This document shows positions 55,645-64,000 of a stretch of 64,000 bases of DNA, piece by piece. Position 1 is the stretch's first letter. Every line of letters begins with the position of its first letter. The DNA lies in contig OZ020521.1 in NCBI GenBank assembly GCA_963971425.1, positions 2,854,501 through 2,918,500 on the forward strand. The letters are read 5' to 3'. The position numbers and the translations under genes are program-made. Source of the DNA: Bryoerythrophyllum caledonicum. Taxonomy: Eukaryota; Streptophyta; Bryopsida; Pottiales; Pottiaceae. The notes below the pieces were generated by a model. It was not told the origin of the DNA. It made no database searches and saw only the letters and a list, made by a program, of their open reading frames with translations.

Positions 55645-58345
55645 TAGGCTCTATCGTTGTGTGCAGAGAGACTCTAGTACAAACGGGGCTGTTTTCGACA
55701 CTTTTAGGGACGTTTCGACAAAAGTGTCCAAAACTTGTGTACAGAATAAAAGTGTCGAATTCTGAATATTCCATTCTGTATTCCATACCGATATCGATAC
55801 CCAACTCAATAGCTAACAACGTTGATTGTAGAGAGTTTGACTTCTGTTAGAAGCTAGAAATCAACGCGGCGGTGTCGCGAGAGGAATGTGTCGCTCACAT
55901 GTCAGCACCACATCACATCTTGAGACTTGCGCCGATCTCGCAGACTGGAGTTGGTCCGAATTTCCGTCAATGTAGGCAAGACTGTAGGCGCCCAAGCGGG
56001 TTCCAAGAATTTATTTTGATAACAGCTCTTTTCCAATTTTTTATATTAGAGACACCCGGCAAGTCATTCCCAAGCACAAAGGTCATTCTGATTCGGAGTG
56101 AGCTACAGTGTAAGACCTCCCAAGATGCTCTCCAATCACCTGTGCATTCATTACAGACAGTGGGACCTACCTGTGGCTTCCCAAAGCTCCTGTACAGTGC
56201 CTCCCTCTCATTCTACCAAACCTACTCATGTGTGTTTAAAGTGGGACCACATGCTATCAAGGGCAAAGACGGAATTAAGACACGGGATCAACTCGACTCA
56301 ACTCCTTAACTTCTCGGTCAAGCAACGCACCAGACGCGCGTTTCCGCACGTACGATAGGCAGTAAAATACTGCCGAACTTATTGAGTTTCTCTGCATCAA
56401 TCGCCACTGGGGGGACGCGTTCGCCCGTGAAACCGCGTGTGCAGACACTCCAATCGCACTACTTATACCCCTGGGTCTCTAGCACTCCAGTATCCATACA
56501 CGAACTAGCCTGAGCTTCAGATCAGATCTCTCTTGAATTCAGAGCTTTCGCAGCTCATTCGGTCACATTCTTCATTTCCAGGCTGCTGAGTGCACTGAGT
56601 GTTCGTTTTATTACCTCGAAAAGCAAATCTTGAGGAGGTTTCTGTGAGTTAGTCCAGGTTCGATACAATCATCTAGACACAATGGCGATGTATGATTACC
56701 GTGATGGCCACGAAGTACCGCAATACTACCCTTCGTCGTCCGGTCTGGCACCTGTGATGTTCCTGGACCCCAGACGCCTTGAAGTCTATCGGAGAGGCGA
56801 TCGTTACATGGACGACGGGTACCGATTAAATTTCCGCCTGCAGGACAACTGGGATCACAGCCGCCACGGCCACATGCCCCAGGAGCAGGTGCAGCTCATT
56901 ACTCCTTAGAGCCTGAAACAACTGCACCCCAATTTTTGGATTCCTGGTCATTCTCATGCATCATCTCATGGGTGTTGTTGGTTGTTCCCAGGTCGTTCGG
57001 AGTGATGGCGTCGCGCCTTGGTGGCCAGACCGGGAGTATCCAAACTACGGTGGATATGTCGGGATGTACCATCCTCTGCCCCTGCTCTGGCAATACGAGA
57101 CCAGAGTAGAATCAAGTGATGAACCAACGGTGAGCGTTTTTCTGCAGTAGTACTAAGCTTGGTGATAACCTGAATCTAGACTGAGTTTGTGGTTTGCATC
57201 TTGGCAGACGGTGGAAATGTACGTGCCGCTGTGTTGCGACGAATGTGAGCGCAAAGTCCGCAAGCACTTGAAACGTATCGACGGTAGTACTCATCACACT
57301 AATCAAAAGGTTTGTTGAGTGGTTTTGAGTTCGATTCTTATGTTTCAAATGATGTATGCAGGTGTGGAGAGTGTTGTTGCTGACCAGTGGGAGAAGAAAG
57401 TGGTGGTGAATGGGAAAAAGCTTCGACCGGACGTCCTCCTGCGGCGGATGCAGCGAGACAAGCCTGGCTCAGTCTTCTGGTCGGATCGGTCCCATTAGAT
57501 CGATATACTATCTCTTTATATGAACACCGTCCGCGTTCAGTAAATCGACGTCTGTACAAAAAGTCATCTCTGAGCAACGTTGAGGCTTTTCTACATCTAC
57601 CGTAGATCATTTGATGAGTCGGCGCAACTCATAACGAAGTATTTTCATTGATTGATAGGAAGATGGCTGTACCAAAACATTCGTGGTGCAGTTTGTATAT
57701 ATACATGTAGAGCGACGCAATTCATCAATATTCAAAAATTTTGAGGTTGTGCAAGAAGATGATTTGTGAAGTCTGTTGTAGTGAATTACATGCGACTTCC
57801 ATAATTTGCTGGCAACAAGCTGATTGCCGCCGCTGTCAGCATGGCCAGTGTCGATCGAACTCTGGAGCGGTGGAGGTGGCATACCGCACCATAAGTGCTG
57901 CCGAATTTGTAGACCCTGCTTATCAACATGTTCGCCGAGACATTCTATGCAGGAGGACTAGTGGGGGGTTTGCAAGGGGGGATGTCCTGAACAGAACAAG
58001 ACATCATAGATTCCTGGATGAGTTTTCTCCTCATTTCAATACCACCAAGCTCTTCCACATGAAATCAAATGTAGCATCCGAAAGAGGAGCATCTCAACTA
58101 CGCACTCATCCCAACTACGCACTTGTACAGAATCGTTTTCAAACACTCCCGCTCTCTCGAACCCTCCGAGTCTAACAAGTCCAGCCGCTTGACCCCGAAC
58201 AACGAAGTGATCATTATACCGGTTGGCGACCTTCGCATTCGTCTCCGACGTCACCACGTACCGCAGCAGGAACTCATATACGACCTGCAGGTGGGGCCAT
58301 GTTGGGCTCCTCCTCCGCGTCGCAGCTCTCGGAGCCAGTGTTCTC
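55645..58345 (+). repeat. Tandem segmental duplication, copy 1
   Basis: Collinear with about 61095-63930 at an offset of 5,603 bp through the gene; upstream and downstream offsets drift by indels (for example 5,585 near 58263). Homology begins at least at the CACTA-like end (gtacaaacggggctgttttcgacac at 55677) and runs through promoter, HMA gene, 3' region and B56 fragment. The coding part is about 98 percent identical by hand count; the promoter is much more diverged by indels. Confidence 0.85.
56682..57498 (+). CDS. Heavy-metal-associated (HMA) domain protein, copy 1
   Basis: Four exons, 56682-56888, 56992-57129, 57208-57283 and 57362-57498, join in phase to 185 aa. The N-terminal 115 residues are Tyr/Pro/Asp-rich with no known domain (YYPSSSGLAPVMFLDPRRLE; WWPDREYPNYGGYVGMYHPL). 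Residues 116-185 form one HMA fold: TVEMYVPLCCDECERKVRKH with the metal-binding CxxC pair (C125, C128), then GVESVVADQWEKKVVVNGKK and a final helix. The protein ends VFWSDRSH, without the CaaX prenylation box of typical HIPP proteins. HMA proteins of this type bind Cu, Zn or Cd as soluble metallochaperones; the metal is not predictable here. The first exon read through would stop six codons into intron 1, which supports splicing. The near-identical copy 2 lies 5.6 kb downstream. Confidence 0.85.
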
Positions 58346-58536
58346 GTGGTGCGAGGGACGGAAACTCCGAAACAGATACACCACCGATCGACATCCTCGT
58401 GATATCTTCGAAGAGAGATTCCGTGGAGTGTTCTCCGTTCCGGAGGTGACGAGGTCGGGGAGCATCTGATCTCCTTCTTGCCCGTGTCCCAGAAGTAGAA
58501 TGTGTAACAGCACAGGTTGACCTGTTGGAATATAAT
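58115..58536 (-). pseudogene. PP2A regulatory subunit B' (B56) fragment, copy 1
   Basis: Minus strand. In several frames, in the right order, the pieces match the N-terminal part of the B56 core: [17 protein letters not shown] (about 58521), [34 protein letters not shown] then [41 protein letters not shown], and finally [19 protein letters not shown]. Frame changes between pieces show it is dead. No other part of B56 is found nearby. B56 targets the PP2A phosphatase to its substrates. A shorter remnant lies at the matching place of copy 2. Confidence 0.8.
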
Positions 58537-58807
58537 TCCGCTCTCGCCCTGGATGTACTTCTGTACATTCATCTACTTCTTTATTAGTCGTTAGTGAACT
58601 TTCATCCATTTCTATCAACGTCGACGTTGAACCTGTGTGTGTAACAACGCCTTGACTGGCACCTTGATCCATTGCGCACTTGCGCGTCTTAGCTTTCTCT
58701 GAGTTCGTGTCTATGTCACTTTCTAACAAGATATCAGAGCATGGGGAGTCGATAGAGCAGATTCTTACATGGCGAATAGAGTCAAGAGTGAATTACAGTT
58801 GAAGTAG

Positions 58808-59110
58808 CACTACTACAATCACTACTACAATTGGGGCTGTTTTTGACACTCTTTTCGACACTTTTGTGTTGAAAAAAGTGTCAAAAACAGGAAAGTGGGA
58901 GTGTCAAATTTAGGGAGTGTCTTAAAATGTGTCAAAGATAGTGTTGAAAAATAATGTCAAAGATGGTGTCGAAGATAGTGTCAAAAAATATGTGAAAGAA
59001 TGTGTCGAAGAAAGTGATGACAAATATGTCAAAGAAATTGTGGAAGAATGTGTCAAACAAAGTGTTGAAAAATATGTTGAAGAATGTCAAAAATTGCATT
59101 TTAAAAGCTA
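58808..59110 (+). repeat. CACTA-like end followed by a GTGTCAAAG array
   Basis: CACTACTACAAT occurs twice in tandem (58808-58831) and is followed by ttggggctgtttttgacactc, the same end sequence found at about 55677 and 61110. From about 58925 the DNA is an imperfect array of 12-15-bp units such as gtgtcaaagatag and gtgtcgaagaaag. The 60-codon Lys/Val/Glu frame at 58929-59111 is made of this repeat and is not a gene. Confidence 0.65.
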
Positions 59111-60420
59111 GTTATATTATATGTAGACATGCATATATGTAGCTTGTTTAGAAATGAGGGCTAAAGGAATTTTTATAATAAGTTGATGGATACATGATAG
59201 CAAGTGCTAAGAAGAGAGTATTTTTGACTTACACAAACTAGAAGTTTTTACTATCTTACCACTATCTACAAAATCTTCCACTACAATCAAATCTTGTTGG
59301 AGTTGCTTTGATTACATAATCATTTTTGTGCCTTAGCACGCTCCTCTTGTTCCAAGTTTACAGCACCAATCCTCTAGAGCATTTTCATCACAACCTCCGG
59401 TGGCCAAAAGCCTTCCACATGCACACCAAAAATTAATAAATCCATTAAACATCTCATATTTAAAAAACAAGCAGTGTTCCATGGCATCATTTTTTTCCAA
59501 AGCTAACCACCACCCTAGTAAGTGCTAATGAGACAAACTTCTAGAAATATATACCAAAGTGTAGAATTTTCTTTCCTTCAAAATGAATTATTTTGAATAC
59601 ACGAAAGGAGTTCCTATTGATGTTTTTCTCTTCAGCACATGGGGTTAAAAATCTTGGTCTATCAAACTGCAGACTCAAATCTTTTCTCAAATTGCGGTAC
59701 ATTAAAAAAATATCAAGGTTCAGCTGTCGTCCGGCGGATGCACCAAATAAGAGGAATCGTAGCTAATAAGGAGTCTTATGTTGGCTATCGACAAGAGCTC
59801 TGTTTCCAAGCTACACCATCAGTTACCAACTTTTAGTATTTCAGAACAAGACACTTTCAGAAGAAAAATGACAATTGGAGCACTTCGACAATGGAATGTA
59901 GGAGTTTCTGTGCAACAGCAACCAAATAGTGCACTTCGCCTCGTACGGAAACTCGTCGATGCGTCATAAAATTGATGAGGCTCACGTCTGCAATTAATGG
60001 CGTAGAGATGTTTTTGACTTTGTTCTTATCGCTGTTGACACTCTTTTCTTTGTTGATTAACTTAACCACCTTGAGCTGCCTTGGTTGCATGGGGGGAGGA
60101 AGTGGAATGAATAGGTGCAACGGGTTGGCGAGACAGGTGACCAACTGGTTAGGAGGTGGTGAAGCGTCCACTCGAGGGGAGTTGCTTATTTCGTGTTGCC
60201 GCGGGAGCCTCAGGTTGCAATTCCCCACATCATCAATCAAAGGGATTTGTACGCATTTCCTCCTGCCATGTGCATGATTGTGGATAGATGTAGATGTTAA
60301 GTTTGATGTCTTGTCTTGTTGGCAGGCACGTGCACCAGAGCTTTCTACAGAGTTTCTCGGAGGGCGCTATTCCTGTGTACTTACCATGCGACTGAACCTC
60401 ATCTTGCACTCTTAAGAAGA
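59111..60420. other. Spacer between duplicated segments, no intact gene
   Basis: AT-rich to about 59600, then more mixed. Frames at 59639-59969 and 59972-60277 are short and unrecognised. A word tgcgtcataaaattgatgag with flanks recurs at about 59959 and 60759, bracketing the potassium-transporter fragment. Confidence 0.45.
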
Positions 60421-60469
60421 ATCAACGGACTACATTTCAGTGGAAGAGAGTAATTTAACCATAGCGGCT

Positions 60470-60765
60470 GAAAGCAATTTTGCTACTAAACTACGTCGTT
60501 TTCTTGAGACTTGAGATAGAGCTAAAGTCACCCTCTTTGTCATGGTCATGCTGGGAACTGGCCTTGTCATTGGAGATGGCATACTCACACTGGCAATTTC
60601 AGGTGAGATTCATCTTATTTGAATAGTCTTGTTTTGCATTCTTGTCTGCTGATGGTACCTTCGTGTTTGTGTGACTCATGTTGAACTCTCCGTTTGATTG
60701 TGCAGTGCTATCAGCCATGGCGGGAATTCAGTCCCAAAATCCATCTATTCCAACTCGATGCGTCA
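60470..60765 (+). pseudogene. KUP/HAK potassium transporter fragment
   Basis: Two exon pieces in order. The first ends FVMVMLGTGLVIGDGILTLA and IS before a GTGAGA donor at about 60602. The second begins after TTGTGCAG at about 60706 and reads LSAMAGIQSQNPSIP. Together they give the family's signature transmembrane segment, normally MLGTCMVIGDGVLTPAISVL. A TGA lies in the frame shortly before (LRRFLET-stop). The rest of the transporter, normally about 700-850 aa, is missing. Confidence 0.75.
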
Positions 60766-60798
60766 TAAAATTGATGAGGCTCACCTCTGTGCATCTAT

Positions 60799-61066
60799 AA
60801 AAATGATCTTGTGCCAAATATTTCATGGTATATCGACAATTTTTCAACCCTAGGGAGGGTGCCAAAGTTGGCAGCTGTGAATGGTTCACACCTATACATC
60901 TTGGTAGATTTTGAATATACATCTTTTTTTGTATTCATCTTCTCGACTTGAAATTTGGCACACATGTTGTCAACAAAGAAATGATCTTGTGCCAAATATT
61001 TCATGGTAAATCGACAATTTTTTAGCCCTCGGGAGGGTGTCAAAGTTGGTAGCACGGTAGTGTGGA
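60799..61066 (+). repeat. 178-bp-spaced direct duplication
   Basis: An 85-bp segment beginning aaatgatcttgtgccaaata at about 60801 recurs at 60979 with a few changes (ccctagggagggtg versus ccctcgggagggtg). Confidence 0.8.
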
Positions 61067-61905
61067 AACGTAGTGTCCATATCTTTGTTGCCGGGTACTG
61101 TACACAGAGACTCTTGTACGAACGAGGTTGTTTTCGACAATGAAAACTCGACACCTTTTGGTGAAGTTTTGAAAAAAGTGTCCAAAACACAGAGCAAAAG
61201 TGTGGAATTCAGAGTGTCAAGAGCAAGCCCCATTTGTAGTATCGAGGTTTATCACATATGAACAAAATACTTATTAGAGAGCACAATTGCTAAAGTACAA
61301 AACCGCTAATATAACGTAGTTTACGTGTATAGTAGACAGTTTGCCTTTTGTTACAAGCTAGTAATCAACGCGGCGGAGTTGCGAGAGCGAGAGGGAGTGT
61401 GTCGCTCACATGCCTCGAATGTCTGCACCGCATCACGTCTTGAGACTTGCGCCCCAAGTACTGTAGTTGGTCCGACTGTAGGCGCCGAAGCGGGACCCAA
61501 GAAGTTATATGGTAACAGCTCTTTTCCCAATTTCTTGCATAGTAGGAATACCCGACAAGTAATTCCAGTAAGCAAGATAATTGTGATTGGGAGTAGGCCT
61601 CAAGAGATCCCGCAACTAGATTCCATGCTCTCCAATCACTGTGCCTTTATTACAGACCATGGGTCCCACCCGTGTCTACCCACAGCTCCCGTACCTCCCT
61701 CTCATTCTCCCAAACCTACCCAAGTGTGTTTTAAGTGGGACCACATGGGCTGGAATTCAGGGGAAGTATGGAATAAGACAAGGGAACAACTCGACTCACC
61801 ACACCTTACTTCTCGCTGAATCAACCATTAGACGCACGTTTCCGCTCGTACGATAGGGTCGAATATATTGCCATGCTACGGTAATTGAGTTTCTCTGCAT
61901 CCATC

Positions 61906-61990
61906 GCCTCTGGTGAGACGCGTTCGGTGAGACCCCTCTGGTGAGACGCCTCTGGTGAGACGCCTCTGGTGAGAAGCCTCTGGTGAAACG
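61906..61990 (+). repeat. 15-bp minisatellite in the promoter of HMA copy 2
   Basis: gcctctggtgagacg is repeated about five times with small changes (one unit is cttcggtgagaccc-like, another ends gagaag). The matching place in copy 1 (about 56400) has a single degenerate unit, so the array expanded after the duplication. Confidence 0.85.
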
Positions 61991-62225
61991 TGAATCCGCG
62001 TGCGCAGACACTCTGGTTGCACTACTTGAACCCCTGGACCTCTAGCAGTTCAGTATCCCTTCACGAATTGGCCTGAACCTCAGATCACATCACTCTTGAA
62101 TTCAGAGCTTTCGCAGCTTCTTCAGCGCACTCCGGGCACTAACCTCATTCACTGGCTGCTGAGGGAGCTGAGTGTTCGTATTATTCACCTTGAATATTAC
62201 TTCTTGAGCAGGTTTCTGTAGATTT

Positions 62226-62283
62226 GTCCAGGGTCGATACAATCATCTAGATTAATCCAGGGTCGATACAATCATCTAGACAC
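62226..62283 (+). repeat. 29-bp leader duplication directly before the HMA copy 2 start codon
   Basis: tccagggtcgatacaatcat with ctagattaa / ctagacaca following occurs twice in tandem immediately upstream of ATG 62285. Copy 1 has it once (about 56655-56681). It lengthens the 5' leader of copy 2 without changing the protein. Confidence 0.85.
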
Positions 62284-62284
62284 A

Positions 62285-63101
62285 ATGGCGATGTATGATT
62301 ACCGTGAAGGCCACGAAGTACCGCAATACTACCCTTCGTCGTCCGGTCTGGCACCTGTGACGTTCCTGGACCCCAGGCGCCCTGAAGTCTATCGGAGAGA
62401 CGATCGTTACATGGACGACGGGTACCGATTAAATTTCCGCCTGCAGGACAACTGGGATCACAGCCGCCACGGCCACATGCCCCAGGAGCAGGTGCAGCTC
62501 ATTACTCCTTAGAGCCTGAAACAACCGCACCCCAATTTTTGGATTCCTGGTCATTCTCATGCATCATCTCATGGGTGTTGTTGGTTGTTCCCAGGTCGTT
62601 CGGAGCGATGGCGTCGCGCCTTGGTGGCCAGACCGGGAGTATCCAAACTACGGTGGATATGTCGGGATGTACCATCCTCTGCCCCTGCTCTGGCAATACG
62701 TGACCAGAGTAGAATCAAGTGATGATCCAAAGGTGAGCGTTTTTCTGCAGTAGTACTAAGCTTGGTGATAAAGTGAATCTAGACTGAGTTTGTGGTTTGC
62801 ATCTTGGCAGACGGTGGAAATGTACGTGCCGCTGTGTTGCGACGAATGTGAGCGCAAAGTCCGCAAGCACTTGAAACGTATCGAAGGTAGTACTCATCAC
62901 ACTAATCAAAAGGTTTGTTGAGTGGTTTTGAGTTCGATTCTTATGTTTCAAATGATGTATGCAGGTGTGGAGAGTGTTGTTGCTGACCAGTGGGAGAAGA
63001 AAGTGGTGGTGAATGGGAAAAAGCTTCGACCGGACGTCCTCCTGCGGCGGATGCAGCGAGACAAGCCTGGCTCAGTCTTCTGGTCGGATCGGTCCCATTA
63101 G
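62285..63101 (+). CDS. Heavy-metal-associated (HMA) domain protein, copy 2
   Basis: Exons 62285-62491, 62595-62732, 62811-62886 and 62965-63101, identical in structure to copy 1, give 185 aa. Hand comparison finds ten coding differences, eight of them amino-acid changes: D8E, M26T, L33P, G39D, E105V, E113D, T115K and D140E. Seven are outside the HMA fold, and the CxxC pair is kept. Exon 4 is identical. All splice sites are intact. The upstream region carries a minisatellite and a leader duplication absent from copy 1, so the expression of the two copies may differ. Role as for copy 1: a small metal-binding protein, with specificity unknown. Confidence 0.85.
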
Positions 63102-63840
63102 ATCGATATACTATCGCTTTATATGAACACCGTCCGCGTTCAGTAAATCGACGTCTGTACAAAAAGTCATCTCGGAGCAACGTCGAACCTTTTTTGCATG
63201 TACCGTAGATCTTTCAATGAATCTGCGAGGCTCAGAAAGCAAATTTGATTGATTGATTGATTGATAGGAAAACGGCGGCACCAAAACATTCGTGGTGCAG
63301 TTTGTATGTATACATGTGGAGCTACGCAATTCATCAATATTCAAAATTTGGGAGGTTGTACAACAAGATGATTTGTGAAGTCTGTTGTAGTGAATTACAT
63401 GCGACTTCCATAACTTGCTGGCATCAAGCGGATTGCCGGCGCTGTTAGTCTTTGGAACGGTTGCTAGTGGCGATTTTAGTGGGTTTCATACTCGGACCAA
63501 GGACCGAACTCCATCAAAGACCAAACTGGAGAGACCGAGTTTTGGAGTTGAAAATGAACTTAAAAATATGCGATTTGCAGAGTTTGGGTTTTGGTAGTGT
63601 GAAAGTCCAAGGGCCGTGTTAATAGTCCGTGACCCAAACTATTTGGCAGATTATCCCATGTCAATTCTCTTTTTGTAAAGGTCCTTATCTTTTGAGATTT
63701 CACTCAGATTCTTTGGTCATGGAGATTAGAAGAGAACACATTTTTTGTGAAAAAAACATCAAGAAAATGGTCAAGACGTGTCTACACACAAAAAACATAA
63801 AAAATCCAGCACAAGCACCAGCGCACCGGCACATCTCCAA
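63102..63840. other. 3' flank of HMA copy 2
   Basis: The first 350 bp match the 3' flank of copy 1 (about 57499-57840), with a short attg run (63248-63265). From about 63450 the sequence diverges. No gene is seen. Confidence 0.5.
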
Positions 63841-63844
63841 GATG

Positions 63845-63930
63845 AACCGCAGCAGGAACTCATATACAATCTCCTGTTGGGGCCACACCGAGTCCATTTT
63901 AAGCTCCTCCTTCTCCGCGTCGCATTTTTG
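63845..63930 (-). pseudogene. PP2A regulatory subunit B' (B56) fragment, copy 2
   Basis: Minus strand, reading DAEKEELKMDSVWPQQEIVY then EFLLRFILEM in one frame. This is the segment before and through the VYEFLLRF motif of B56. It is the counterpart of the fragment at 58115-58536 but shorter and differently diverged. Confidence 0.7.
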
Positions 63931-64000
63931 TGAATAAAACCCCTTATTGATGTTTCAATTATGATTGTGCGCCCCTGAGGGTAATTTGTGGCCACATGCC

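Larger units (their letters stand above)
61095..63930 (+). repeat. Tandem segmental duplication, copy 2
   Basis: Partner of 55645-58345. It includes a short CACTA-like unit at about 61106-61253 whose right end (ccccatttgtagtat) is the inverse of its left end; copy 1 keeps only the left end. Homology stops or becomes too weak to follow near 63440, then reappears at the B56 fragment. Confidence 0.8.

Noticed and set aside
55872-56309. 145-codon frame upstream of HMA copy 1 (and its counterpart at 61325-61819)
   Set aside because: The two duplicates differ by many indels that shift the frame, so the region evolves as non-coding promoter DNA.
58274-58729. 151-codon minus-strand frame as a gene on its own
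   Set aside because: Only the part below about 58540 matches B56, in a shifted frame; the N-terminal part has no support and the unit is a pseudogene fragment.
58929-59111. 60-codon Lys/Val/Glu repeat protein
   Set aside because: Made of the 12-15-bp gtgtcaaag array next to a CACTA-like end; no start context or homology.
1-64000. tRNA genes, rRNA genes and CRISPR arrays
   Set aside because: I looked for tRNA B-box-like words, rRNA-like conserved stretches and regularly spaced short direct repeats with unique spacers and saw none that hold up. A tRNAscan/Infernal run would settle small RNAs.

Overview
The window reads as nuclear DNA of a land plant, most likely a non-flowering lineage (bryophyte or lycophyte grade). 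The evidence is spliced genes with GT-AG introns, plant-specific or plant-typical families (trihelix factor, phi-class GST exon pattern, isoprenylated-type heavy-metal domain proteins, plastid biotin carboxylase relic), plant transposon classes and plant telo-box motifs. The species cannot be named from the sequence. Background DNA is AT-rich, while real exons and one interspersed repeat family are GC-rich.

Layout. 1-16.4 kb: a decayed multi-exon copy of the biotin carboxylase subunit of plastid acetyl-CoA carboxylase (1.09-3.3 kb, + strand), old repeats, two blocks of CGGACGGCC-type GC-rich repeat, two copies of a foldback MITE, and on the minus strand a LisH-like gene (14.35-15.82 kb) with a recognisable leader intron but a probable frameshift. 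17-25 kb: an unidentified 282-codon reading frame, a decayed MULE-type transposase, an LTR with an Athila-like primer binding site, two overlapping small frames (one with a CCHC zinc knuckle), and a relic joining the C-terminal end of a PIF1-type helicase to an AP-endonuclease-like domain in one frame, the domain order of Helentron/Helitron2 elements. 26.08-29.48 kb: a 3.4-kb non-autonomous CACTA element with a 3-bp target duplication. 30-43 kb: mostly anonymous AT-rich DNA, with a 695-bp TAA-flanked element, a phi-class GST pseudogene, a long (AT)n tract, a Tc1/mariner DD34E transposase relic and a TA-flanked MITE.

43.6-54.7 kb is a compact gene island with four apparently intact genes: a trihelix/MYB-SANT-like factor (+), a TANGO6/Rtp1-like ARM-repeat protein (-), a class I SAM-dependent methyltransferase (+, divergent from the previous gene over about 830 bp) and the 16-kDa proteolipid subunit c of the vacuolar H+-ATPase (+). 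All their exons could be joined in phase by hand.

55.6-64 kb is a tandem segmental duplication with a 5,603-bp offset. Each copy carries an intact four-exon heavy-metal-associated (HMA) domain gene of 185 aa, with a decayed piece of a PP2A B56 regulatory-subunit gene behind it on the minus strand. Between the copies lie CACTA-like ends, a GTGTC-rich simple array and a KUP/HAK potassium-transporter pseudogene fragment. The two HMA genes differ in a noncoding leader duplication and a 15-bp minisatellite, and most of their coding differences are amino-acid changes outside the HMA domain. No operon-like logic applies: these are independent nuclear genes in a transposon-rich setting.
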